In this document: one piece after another, positions 1 to 7,780 of the stretch
Layout of the letters: the number at the start of each line of letters is the position of its first letter
How positions within the stretch are numbered: the stretch's first letter is position 1
From: Thalassotalea euphylliae
Lineage (GTDB): Bacteria > Pseudomonadota > Gammaproteobacteria > Enterobacterales > Alteromonadaceae
Length of the DNA stretch: 64,000 nucleotides
NCBI RefSeq assembly: GCF_003390335.1
Contig: NZ_QUOU01000001.1
Coordinates: forward strand, 1,426,001-1,490,000
Reading direction: 5' to 3'
The notes under the pieces: model-generated
Databases searched by the model: none
Seen by the model: only the letters and a program-made list of their open reading frames with translations
What the model was told of the DNA's origin: nothing
Made by a program: the position numbers and the translations under genes

Positions 1-1131
1 CTGTATCGCGCGGCAGAAGCGGTTTACGAGCAAGCCAATGTCTACTTCGACAACCCGCAAATTAATTCGGAGCCAAGATCGCTGACCTTAGATCAGCCAC
101 TGATTGAAATAAAGCCGCGTTGGCATCGTCTCGCAGAGCTAAATATCAATAATAACGATTTTGGCTATTCTGTAGCGGCGATGAGTGACGGTGCTTATGT
201 CGATGAGCTGATCCTCAACGACGATAAAATCGATATTTTTATGTTTAGCGGTGCCGGCAATCAGCAAAACTTGGAAGAGTTAGCGGTCACGCCGATTGTG
301 ACTTCGTCTGGGCAAGTACTGCCATTACATGCATTGGCCGATTTAAAAGAAAGTAAAAACAGTAACTCTGTACGCCGTGTTGATGGCAATCGTACAGTAA
401 CGGTTTATATTATTCCTCCGCGTACTGTCGCCTTAGAAACGGCCGAGCAAACCGTCCGTGAGCAGCTGCTGCCCACCTTATGGAGAGAGGGCAAAATAGC
501 ACAGGGCATTAATGTGAGTATCAGTGGTGCCGCTGATCAGCTGGAAGCGACACGAAATTCATTATCAGGAAATTTCTTAATTGCGTTAGTGTTGAGCTAT
601 TTGCTCTTGGTCGCCATTTTCACACACTGGCGCTATCCTCTGTTTATCTTGGCAACAGTGCCGCTAGGCATGGCGGGAGGGCTACTTGGGTTAGTGACGG
701 TCAATGGTGTGAACGCACTACTGGCGAGTATTGGTTTCACGGCAAGTCACCAACCGTTTGATATGATCACCATGCTCGGCTTTTTAATTTTGCTCGGCAC
801 TGTGGTTAACAACCCGATCTTAATTGTTGATCAAACACGGCGCTTTGTACTTGAGCAAGGTATGGCGGTTAAAGAAGCTGTGCTGGCGGCAGTGAATAAG
901 CGTTTGAAACCAATTTTGATGTCAACTGCAACCACGATTTTTGGTTTAGCACCGCTCGTATTGTTGCCGGGAGAGGGAACCGAGCTATACCGTGGCGTGG
1001 GAATAATTGTGCTCAGTGGTATTGTTGTTTCAACCTTCTTGAGCCTAACGTTTTTACCTGCGTTACTTGTTGCCGTGATCAAGGAAAAAACCACACCAGT
1101 GGCTAAGCCTGAATTAGCAACCAGTAGCTGA
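1..1131 (+). CDS. RND efflux pump inner-membrane permease, C-terminal part (5' end outside window)
   Basis: The reading frame is open from base 1, so only the last 376 residues of a protein normally near 1,000-1,050 residues are present. They cover the end of the second periplasmic porter loop and then the last membrane helices. Hydrophobic helices start near 'SGNFLIALVLSYLLLVAIF', followed by the typical RND stretches 'LFILATVPLGMAGG', 'DMITMLGFLILLGTVVNNPILIVD' (quoted here in parts) and 'LKPILMSTATTIFGLAPL'. The family exports drugs, solvents or metals by proton antiport together with a periplasmic adaptor and an outer-membrane channel. The spacing of motifs looks like the HAE-1 (hydrophobe) type rather than the heavy-metal type, but substrate cannot be told from this part. 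The adaptor is probably upstream, beyond the window. Confidence 0.9.
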   Translation: MYRAAEAVYEQANVYFDNPQINSEPRSLTLDQPLIEIKPRWHRLAELNINNNDFGYSVAAMSDGAYVDELILNDDKIDIFMFSGAGNQQNLEELAVTPIVTSSGQVLPLHALADLKESKNSNSVRRVDGNRTVTVYIIPPRTVALETAEQTVREQLLPTLWREGKIAQGINVSISGAADQLEATRNSLSGNFLIALVLSYLLLVAIFTHWRYPLFILATVPLGMAGGLLGLVTVNGVNALLASIGFTASHQPFDMITMLGFLILLGTVVNNPILIVDQTRRFVLEQGMAVKEAVLAAVNKRLKPILMSTATTIFGLAPLVLLPGEGTELYRGVGIIVLSGIVVSTFLSLTFLPALLVAVIKEKTTPVAKPELATSS

Positions 1132-1479
1132 GTGGCAGAATGGCTTAGCCTGTAACAACAAATGTCGTGGCATTCGTGAGCTATTGCCGAGACAATACCT
1201 GAAATCACACTGAAAACGCGCCAGCATTGTCTGGCGCTTTTTGTTATTAAGCTAAGGTGATTTGTTCGCTTTTGTAACGGTAAATTGAGTGGTTTTTTAT
1301 ATTTTTAAACGAAAACAAAGCGTTAGGATATTATTAATTATTCCTTGATAATGTTTTTCCAAAATCTGTATTTTTCACCGAATGCGATTCAGGTATGCTG
1401 CGCGCCATTGACACATTCTAGTGGTGTTGCTGCTGGTAAATGTCAATTTAGCAGTAACCCACAAGCAGTAGAGAAAGAC
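1132..1479. other. Intergenic region between the RND gene and the nitroreductase
   Basis: 348 bp without a convincing gene. It holds the RND gene's terminator (1218-1242) and then an AT-rich stretch that presumably carries the nitroreductase promoter. An in-frame extension of the nitroreductase up to 1345 exists, but it lacks a ribosome site and homology to the family. Confidence 0.6.
1218..1242 (+). terminator. Rho-independent terminator of the RND gene
   Basis: A perfect 7-bp GC-rich stem (GCGCCAG/CTGGCGC) with a 6-nt loop is followed directly by TTTTT, about 90 bp after the stop codon. Confidence 0.88.
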
Positions 1480-2139
1480 ATGACTCATCAAATTATCAAA
1501 GATTTAAGCGATCGCTATACCGTTAAAAAATACGATGCGAGCAAGAAAATTTCAGTACAAGACATGGCGGTGATCAAAGAGTCGCTTCGCTTGTCAGCTT
1601 CTTCAATTAACTCTCAACCGTGGAAGTTTATCATTCTAGAAACGGATGAAGCGAAAAAGCGTTTTCACGACACGTTTGCCAACATGCACCAGTTCAACCA
1701 GCCGCATGCCACGGAAGCATCACACGTGATTTTGTTTGCTTACAACCCAAGTTACACTAAAGACGATTACCGTAAAGTGGTTGATGTTGAAGTATCTTCA
1801 GGTCATTTACCACAAGAGCGTTACAACGACATGTTAGATGGCGCATTTGGCTTTGCTGAGGCGAACACTGACGAGACGGGTAACAACCGCGAATGGACTA
1901 AGGCGCAAACTTACCTAGCACTGGGTAACACATTACACGTACTAGCGCGCTTAGGTATTGGCTCAACACCGATGGAAGGTGTTGACCCGGCAATGATTAG
2001 CGAGCTATTTGCCGAAGAGCTAGACGGCCATGTTTGTGAGGTTGCACTAGCTATGGGGTATCACAAAGACGGTGAAGATTATAACTTTGGTTTACCAAAG
2101 GCTCGCTTACCACAAGAAGCGACAATCGCTGTTTTATAA
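1480..2139 (+). CDS. NfsB-like oxygen-insensitive NAD(P)H nitroreductase
   Basis: 219 residues, matching the usual ~217 of E. coli NfsB. Family hallmarks are the N-terminal 'RYTVKKYDASKK', the FMN-contact segment 'SASSINSQPWKFIIL', 'WTKAQTYLALGN', 'LGIGSTPMEG' and the C-terminal 'NFGLPKARLPQE'. The family is a cytosolic FMN dimer that reduces nitroaromatics, quinones and flavins with NAD(P)H. I chose the ATG at 1480 rather than the first in-frame ATG at 1345, because it reproduces the family length and is preceded by a purine-rich AGAGAAA. It appears to be a single-gene transcript with its own terminator. Confidence 0.9.
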   Translation: MTHQIIKDLSDRYTVKKYDASKKISVQDMAVIKESLRLSASSINSQPWKFIILETDEAKKRFHDTFANMHQFNQPHATEASHVILFAYNPSYTKDDYRKVVDVEVSSGHLPQERYNDMLDGAFGFAEANTDETGNNREWTKAQTYLALGNTLHVLARLGIGSTPMEGVDPAMISELFAEELDGHVCEVALAMGYHKDGEDYNFGLPKARLPQEATIAVL

Positions 2140-2165
2140 GTTTTTACCTCATTATCGAATAATCA

Positions 2166-2202
2166 AAAGCCTATTAGTGCGAAAGTACTAATAGGCTTTT
2201 TT
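2166..2202 (+). terminator. Rho-independent terminator of the nitroreductase gene
   Basis: A stem of about 15 bp, including one G-U pair, is closed by a GAAA tetraloop (2181-2184) and followed by a T-run. It lies 27 bp after the stop codon. Confidence 0.92.
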
Positions 2203-2407
2203 AGTCGTGAGGCTAATGTCAATGCGACTCAAGGTGGTAAGCCCAGATTAGCAGTAAACTTGAATTACCACTCGATTTTCGATTTGTTGGGCAGTGCAGG
2301 TGCCTGCTGAGCAACAATTTATTGTCAACAAATACAATTAACTGCTTGTTGGTGCTGAATAAAGCCACCATAATAGTTATCATTTTACAGCGAGTTAGAG
2401 CTATCAA

Positions 2408-3562
2408 GTGGAGTCGCAAACTAACCTGGCATTAACCGAAACCGTCAACAAATTATTAGCGCAAAGCTCTGTACCTGCGGCATTGACCATTGAGCATTGC
2501 GCCAAGACATTGTCTATGAGTATGACGTCATTTCGTCGCAAACTGGCCCAAGAAGAAACTAGCTACAAACTCATTCAGCAAAAGTTCCTCAATGAGCTGT
2601 GTGTCCAAGCCTTGCTGAATAAGCAGCCGACAATAGAAGAGCTTGCAACGTCCTTGGGCTATTCTGAGCGAGCAACGTTTGAGCGTGCATTTAGGCAAAA
2701 ATTTGGTATTACGCCATCGAGGTTTCGAAAGTTATCACTAAACCCCAAAGGTCGACAAGACCAATGTTTGATAGCTATTGCCAATGAATTGCCACCAATG
2801 CCTGATAGTTGTGCAAAGCTGCTCGCAGAGCGAGACCGAGGCATTTTAGATCTCAACAATACCGTTACCATTGTTGAAAAAGACCCTGTCTTTTCTGGTC
2901 GTATTATTGGCTTGGCAAGCATGGCGATATACGGAAAAACCCCCTGTGATTTACGAGAAGCGATAGCGCGTAATTTAGGGATTAACACCGTCGTTAATTT
3001 GGCGGTGTTATTTGCCTTAAAAGACGCCTTAAATATGCAGGTTAAACCTGTGATTATTGAGCGTTATTGTCAGGTCTTCGCCTTAGCGCCCAAACTACTG
3101 CAGCTTACCAAAAAACAATCTGGCTCGGCTTGGTTTAAAGATGCTGTGTTGGCTGAACAAGTGCTGGTCTTTAGCGTGCTGGGTATCTTTTTACTAGCAC
3201 ATAAGAGCACAGGTAACCAAGCGCTCATTATTCATGCTATGTCAGGCATTAATGAACTTTGCACCTTGAATCATCACTTTGCACAAAGTTTGCCGTTAAG
3301 TTTATTTGGTGCCTCATCCTTATTATTGTCTATTTGGCATTTGGATGCTGGCATCATCAAAAAACTCAATCAGTTGGATAAAATCTACTTAGGTAAAGGA
3401 CTTGCTGATTTTGAAAGTAAGTTGCTACTGCTGTTACTAAATTGTTTATATCGCATCGCAGTGGGGCACCAAAGTATTGATGACCTTATTGAAAGCGCTG
3501 AACTGTTGGGCGTTGAAAACTTCGCGGATATCTACAGTGAGGTTACTGAACAGCCCACCTAA
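2408..3562 (+). CDS. AraC-type HTH / HDOD-domain fusion protein
   Basis: 384 residues with a GTG start; the upstream ribosome site is weak. Residues about 25-110 form an AraC/XylS DNA-binding domain: two HTH units, with 'TIEELATSLGYSERATFERAFRQKFG' (in parts) and the closing 'ITPSRFRKL'. From about residue 122 comes an HDOD domain: 'ANELPPMPDSCAKLLA', 'IVEKDPVFSGRIIGLAS' and 'LREAIARNLGINTVVNLAV'. HDOD domains are HD-hydrolase relatives that lack catalytic metal ligands and are found in signalling proteins; here the domain sits where the sensory domain of an AraC regulator would be. Likely a soluble transcription regulator. No partner gene is adjacent, and target and ligand are unknown. Confidence 0.78.
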   Translation: MESQTNLALTETVNKLLAQSSVPAALTIEHCAKTLSMSMTSFRRKLAQEETSYKLIQQKFLNELCVQALLNKQPTIEELATSLGYSERATFERAFRQKFGITPSRFRKLSLNPKGRQDQCLIAIANELPPMPDSCAKLLAERDRGILDLNNTVTIVEKDPVFSGRIIGLASMAIYGKTPCDLREAIARNLGINTVVNLAVLFALKDALNMQVKPVIIERYCQVFALAPKLLQLTKKQSGSAWFKDAVLAEQVLVFSVLGIFLLAHKSTGNQALIIHAMSGINELCTLNHHFAQSLPLSLFGASSLLLSIWHLDAGIIKKLNQLDKIYLGKGLADFESKLLLLLLNCLYRIAVGHQSIDDLIESAELLGVENFADIYSEVTEQPT

Positions 3563-3644
3563 ACAAAGGTTCAGGCGAAAAATGAAAAGTTATGCAAGAT
3601 AAGTCGTTTACGCTTGAGTGGTAATAACGTAAATAACTGAGGGT

Positions 3645-3696
3645 GAACTTTCTCTATCTGCCAAATGTCGGGGCTGGCGTATGACAGAGAAAGTTC
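3645..3696. terminator. Inverted repeat, possible bidirectional terminator
   Basis: Perfect 11-bp arms (GAACTTTCTCT/AGAGAAAGTTC) separated by 30 nt, with a further small GCCA/TGGC pairing inside. It sits between two convergent genes and is followed by a short T-rich stretch on the plus strand. Confidence 0.5.
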
Positions 3697-3721
3697 GGTT
3701 CTTTTAAAGCGCGTTGCTAGG

Positions 3722-4438
3722 TTACTCTTTTATCTTTGACTTTTGACGGCGTCTAAAACCAAAGATTGCTGCCGCGCTAAGCGCTAGGGCAATAGCTGGC
3801 GGTTCACTTACGGCAATCAGTGATACGTTGTCGACCAATCCACCCAAGGTGTTTTGTCTGCCAACAGAGGCAAAACTCAACGCCATTTCAGTGGCGCTTG
3901 CCGTGAAACTTACCGACTCAAGCTGCCAATTAGGAATGCTACTGCGGTTGCCATTAGCAACGTGTTGCGCTTGCATACTATGGTCAAAACTGACGTTAGC
4001 ATCATGCCAGTAAACATTAATGCCGTTGTCATCATTGCTATGAGTTCTTGGCATGTAGTAGAACTCCAGCAAGTAGTTTTGGCCAATCACTAACGAGTCG
4101 ATAATCTGTGTCATCATTGAGTTGGAGCTGCCGCTAATATGCGAGTCTAACTCAACGTGATAGTCACCATCTTGTGAGCTAGTGACGACATTTTTCTGCA
4201 ATTCAATGCCGTTACCATAACTGGTTTGCCAACCGGGTAAATTGTAAAACACGTCCCAAGCGCCATTTTTATCAGCAAAATCTGCGAGGTTAGTGTTAAA
4301 AACTTGACCCTGCTCGTTTGAGTTATCAGTAAAACTCAGCTGCTCAAAGCTGCCATTGACAATTAAGCTAGCGCTGGCGGTATGACTTGCCGCCAACAAT
4401 ATTGAGAACAATGAAATACGTTTAAATAAAGTAACCAT
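3722..4438 (-). CDS. Exported DUF642-like protein with PEP-CTERM sorting signal
   Basis: 238 residues. The start at 4438 is favoured over a longer frame because GAGGTAGGAAAA lies directly upstream and gives a normal signal peptide ending near 'ASA'. The mature part begins 'LIVNGSFEQL', with 'LPGWQTSYGNGIELQ' and 'LEFYYMPR', resembling DUF642/choice-of-anchor beta-sandwich proteins. The C-terminus has a short polar 'SEPP', a hydrophobic stretch and 'RRRQKSK', the tripartite PEP-CTERM arrangement processed by exosortase. Such proteins are exported and released or bound to extracellular polysaccharide. The SEPP form departs from the usual PEP. No exosortase gene is in the window. Confidence 0.8.
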   Translation of the reverse strand: MVTLFKRISLFSILLAASHTASASLIVNGSFEQLSFTDNSNEQGQVFNTNLADFADKNGAWDVFYNLPGWQTSYGNGIELQKNVVTSSQDGDYHVELDSHISGSSNSMMTQIIDSLVIGQNYLLEFYYMPRTHSNDDNGINVYWHDANVSFDHSMQAQHVANGNRSSIPNWQLESVSFTASATEMALSFASVGRQNTLGGLVDNVSLIAVSEPPAIALALSAAAIFGFRRRQKSKIKE

Positions 4439-4659
4439 TTTTCCTACCTCATAAACATCCGTTTTTTGCCAGTATAAATTTTCACCAATGGTGGTCATAT
4501 GGCTAAACTGTCCAATTTGTTAAAAAATGGTTAATTTTTTTCTTTGGAAAATTTACTAGCCGTTTAAACCTTTGTGATAAGAGTTGCGTCAAAGTGTTCA
4601 AGCCATCAATATTTATCTGTGCTTTCAGTTGAATTGCGTTAAAAATAAAGGAAATACAC

Positions 4660-5406
4660 ATGACATCATCCACTTATTCACGACATAACTCAGTCAATTA
4701 CGTATCTAGTCGCAATGGTACTGGTCGAATTAGCACTCGCCGCCTAAACACTGTCGTTGCAACTTTACTTGTCACTATGACGAGCACCAGTGCATTGGCT
4801 GGTTGGTTTAACGATTACGAACTTGTTGAAACCAAAAACCTGACGCTTGATGCCGCCAACCTTGAACAATTTAAAATTGATGCGGGGGCTGGCAGTTTAG
4901 TGCTAGTTGGCGAGCAGGGGGATGAAATATCAGTAACCGCTCAAGTATATCAGCGCACTGCGAAGAATGATTATTGCTTGTCGCTCGATTACACCAAAGG
5001 TGAAGCGCAAGCACTGCTGGCTGCGAACAACTGTAACAGCGATACGCGCATCGACGTTACGGTGACTTTGCCCGCCAACTTGGCAACCATGATTCAAGAT
5101 ACGTCGGGTAGTATAAATACTAACAACACGAGCGTTATCTCAATAGCCGACGGCTCAGGTCGTATTGAGATTAACAATAATCATACGGGGCTGAAAATTG
5201 AGGATGGCTCAGGTCCGATTGATATCACACAAGTCGCTGGCGATATTGAGATTGACGATGGCTCGGGCAGTATTCATGTCACCAATGCACAGGGCGAGGT
5301 GACGGTGAGAGATGGCTCTGGGAGCATCAATGTAAACAATGCTCGCCGTTTCAACTTGATCAGTGATGGTTCGGGTAGTGTCAACCTGTCAAATGTTGAT
5401 AGTTAA
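4660..5406 (+). CDS. Exported protein with 18-residue DGSG repeats (DUF4097-like beta-solenoid)
   Basis: 248 residues with a good ribosome site (AAAGGAAA) before the ATG. A long N-region is followed by a hydrophobic stretch and 'ALAGWF', indicating Sec export, probably with cleavage near residue 48. Residues about 55-140 are an ordinary beta-rich part with two cysteines (106, 125) that could pair. From residue 147 the chain is a regular repeat: DTSGSI, DGSGRI, DGSGPI, DGSGSI, DGSGSI and DGSGSV begin at residues 147, 164, 182, 200, 218 and 236. That is an 18-residue period suggesting a right-handed beta-solenoid. Function unknown; the layout resembles DUF4097 adhesin-like proteins. Confidence 0.75.
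   Translation: MTSSTYSRHNSVNYVSSRNGTGRISTRRLNTVVATLLVTMTSTSALAGWFNDYELVETKNLTLDAANLEQFKIDAGAGSLVLVGEQGDEISVTAQVYQRTAKNDYCLSLDYTKGEAQALLAANNCNSDTRIDVTVTLPANLATMIQDTSGSINTNNTSVISIADGSGRIEINNNHTGLKIEDGSGPIDITQVAGDIEIDDGSGSIHVTNAQGEVTVRDGSGSINVNNARRFNLISDGSGSVNLSNVDS
5098..5382 (+). repeat. Six 54-bp coding repeats (18-residue DGSG units)
   Basis: Units begin at residues 147, 164, 182, 200, 218 and 236 of the protein encoded at 4660-5406, so the spacing is 17, 18, 18, 18 and 18 residues. The codons differ between units, so the repeat is old and held by selection on protein rather than recently copied DNA. Confidence 0.88.
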
Positions 5407-5459
5407 TATTAATGGCTAATGTTTATGGAAGGCGTTGATAATTTGTGTTGGCAGTGAGG

Positions 5460-6437
5460 CTATTTTATCAACGACAAATTTGCTGCTTTATTTTGCTGTT
5501 TCTCACGGCGTTGGTCGGCTTTTGCTTGTGCTTTTATTTGCGCTTTTTCGTGGGATTTGTTGACGTGTTTACTGATCCATTTCGTCAGTTTAGGCATTAA
5601 AGGCACAGGAAAGTCGTGGCCCATACCGTAAACGACTTTTAGTTTGGCTTTGCGAATGCGCTTGGCAGTGTCTATGCCAGCGTGAAGTGGGATGACAGGA
5701 TCTGCACTGCCGTGAATAACCAAAGTTGGGACGTTAATCTTTTGCGCGAGTTTACGGCGATCACCACTTGCCGTGATCGCCGCTAATTGACGCTTAAAAC
5801 CTGAGGGATTATAGCCTCGTTCGATATTTCTTGTGGCAAGCTTGTGTAATTCTTGCTCGGCGACAGGGTATTGAGGGCTGCCAATTAATCGACTCATTTT
5901 CATATGATATTGAATAGCAGCCTCTTTAGCATTGGATTTAGGGCGCTTAGCGAGCTTTAACATTACCGTGATATTGCTGCCCGAAATTTTCGGGCTAGAG
6001 CTTGAAGACATAATAGAGGTCAAGCTCAGCACACGTTTTTTGTGCTGTGCTGCCAATATCTGGCCTATCATACCGCCCATCGATGCACCCACTAAATGCG
6101 CTTTTTTGATTTTTAGCGCAGCCATTAAGGCCAACACGTCATCAGCCATATCTTCTAGCAGGTAAGGAACTTTAATTCGCCGAGGAAAACGCGTACTAAG
6201 CCAGCTTTTTACTAGGCTGGGATTGCCAAATTCATCGAGTTGGCTGGATTGGCCGACATCGCGATTATCAAAGCGAATCACTCTGAAACCTTCTTCGACT
6301 AAGCCAAAGTAGAGTTCATCGGGCCATACGGTCAGTTGAGCACCCAAGCCCATGATCAAAATGATCGTCGGTGCTGATTTGTGACCGCGGTCTTGGTAAC
6401 TGAGTTTAATGCCGTTGCGAACGTTAACTGACTGCAT
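5460..6437 (-). CDS. Alpha/beta hydrolase
   Basis: 325 residues. The N-terminal strand-turn 'ILIMGLGAQLTVWPDEL' supplies the oxyanion region. The nucleophile elbow is 'GASMGG' with Ser119, the acid is Asp246 in 'HGSADPVIP', and the base is His274 in 'GMGHDFP'. The triad is therefore complete and the enzyme should be active. Related proteins are annotated as esterases or TesE/lipolytic-type hydrolases; the substrate is not predictable. A Lys/Gln/Ala-rich tail (residues about 292-320) extends past the fold. It is convergent with the repeat protein (53 bp between stops) and divergent from the next hydrolase. Confidence 0.85.
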   Translation of the reverse strand: MQSVNVRNGIKLSYQDRGHKSAPTIILIMGLGAQLTVWPDELYFGLVEEGFRVIRFDNRDVGQSSQLDEFGNPSLVKSWLSTRFPRRIKVPYLLEDMADDVLALMAALKIKKAHLVGASMGGMIGQILAAQHKKRVLSLTSIMSSSSSPKISGSNITVMLKLAKRPKSNAKEAAIQYHMKMSRLIGSPQYPVAEQELHKLATRNIERGYNPSGFKRQLAAITASGDRRKLAQKINVPTLVIHGSADPVIPLHAGIDTAKRIRKAKLKVVYGMGHDFPVPLMPKLTKWISKHVNKSHEKAQIKAQAKADQRREKQQNKAANLSLIK

Positions 6438-6804
6438 TACTGAAATATTGCCAATCGATAAATAAATCTGCTCTGTAAGCCATAATTTGAAAGTTAATGG
6501 CCTGATAACACTTGAAATAGTTCATTTAATTGATACTAACTAGCGCGGCTCAACAGCTAGTTTTCCTATTTGCTCATCATTGTGCATCTTTATTGTGAAA
6601 TTGCGATGACAATTAGGTACACTGTTTTGTGATGAAATACTGAACGCGGATTTGCGGTCATTAGCTAGAGCAAATTGACGCTACTTATATCGAATTACCG
6701 CTATATGGCGGAAGTAAGATTCGTGCGACAAGAAAGATGCACTCACTTGTTCAGTGCAAAATTGAGTAAAACTGAGATAGAGTAACACTGCGAAGGGAAG
6801 CGAC
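6438..6804. other. Divergent intergenic region between two hydrolase genes
   Basis: 367 bp without a credible ORF. It must carry both promoters. I see AT-rich stretches and a TTGACG at about 6675, but no promoter spacing good enough to call and no clear operator. Confidence 0.5.
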
Positions 6805-7692
6805 ATGGAACTATTATCGGCTTGGCAAGCGTCAGGTGAATTGGTTAAGTTAAACGGCCATCAAATATTTGTTCGTCAGGGGGGATTGGCAAGTGGGCCA
6901 GCGCTCGTGCTTATACACGGCTACCCCAGTGCCAGCTGGGACTGGCAGCCAATGTGGGAATCACTTGCGCAGCATTTTAAGCTTATCACTTTGGATATGT
7001 TAGGCTTTGGCTTTTCAGATAAACCCGTTGGCATCGATTATTTAATTCGCGAACAAGCGAGCCTATTCACCACCTTATTAAATCAACTTGCTGTTGAACA
7101 ATACCATATTTTGGCACACGATTACGGTGATACTGTGGCGCAAGAGCTGTTGGCTAGGCAGGCGGAGCCGATTGCCGACCCTAACATTCTCAGTTGCTGT
7201 TTGTTAAACGGTGGCTTATTTCCTGAGACACATCGTCCTGTCCTTCTGCAAAAGCTCTTATTGTCACCGCTTGGTAACTTGATCACCTTGCTCACCACTA
7301 AATCAGCGTTACAGCGCAATTTTAATAAAATTTTTGGTAAAGACACACCACCCTCAAAGGAAGTCATTGACGGCCTCTGGGAGCTGTTGACACACAATAA
7401 TGGCCTGAGAATCATGCCCAAACTCATTCACTATATTGTACAACGCAAACAAAACAGAGAGCGTTGGGTGGGGGCGCTCGTTGAGGCAAAAATTCCCGTT
7501 AAGCTGATTTGCGGCATGGTAGATCCTATTTCTGGCGCTCATATGCTCGCTCGATTTGAGGAGCTAATCGCTAACGCCGATGTTACGGCGTTAGACAATA
7601 TTGGTCACTACCCACAACTGGAAGCACCAAGCAGCGTAGTTGATGCCTTCTTGGACTTTCATCAAATAGAACATCAAGCAAACATCAATTAA
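6805..7692 (+). CDS. MEST-like alpha/beta hydrolase (epoxide hydrolase/dehalogenase branch)
   Basis: 295 residues with a good ribosome site (AAGGGAAG). 'LVLIHGYPSASWDW' is followed by the nucleophile elbow 'AHDYGDT', where Asp106 rather than Ser is the nucleophile, as in epoxide hydrolases and haloalkane dehalogenases. The acid is probably Asp240 ('GMVDPISG') and the base His268 ('IGHYPQLE'). 'DYGDTVAQELL', 'NGGLFPETHRPVLLQKLL', 'QRKQNRERWVGAL' and 'HYPQLE' closely match, from memory, the vertebrate imprinted protein MEST/PEG1. The E/T at the cap differs from ordinary dehalogenases. Activity of this branch is not established. It stands alone and is convergent with the DUF1501 gene. Confidence 0.85.
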   Translation: MELLSAWQASGELVKLNGHQIFVRQGGLASGPALVLIHGYPSASWDWQPMWESLAQHFKLITLDMLGFGFSDKPVGIDYLIREQASLFTTLLNQLAVEQYHILAHDYGDTVAQELLARQAEPIADPNILSCCLLNGGLFPETHRPVLLQKLLLSPLGNLITLLTTKSALQRNFNKIFGKDTPPSKEVIDGLWELLTHNNGLRIMPKLIHYIVQRKQNRERWVGALVEAKIPVKLICGMVDPISGAHMLARFEELIANADVTALDNIGHYPQLEAPSSVVDAFLDFHQIEHQANIN

Positions 7693-7780
7693 AAGCACAA
7701 ACCGAACAATCAGCATAGCTTGGCGGTTTTAGGTCAGCATCTTTTGTTGGTGCCTTGGTTTCTGTGTTTAGTTTCTATGC

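Noticed and set aside
831..1208. 125-codon antisense frame over the RND gene end
   Set aside because: The RND membrane helices on the plus strand are unmistakable; the antisense product has no features.
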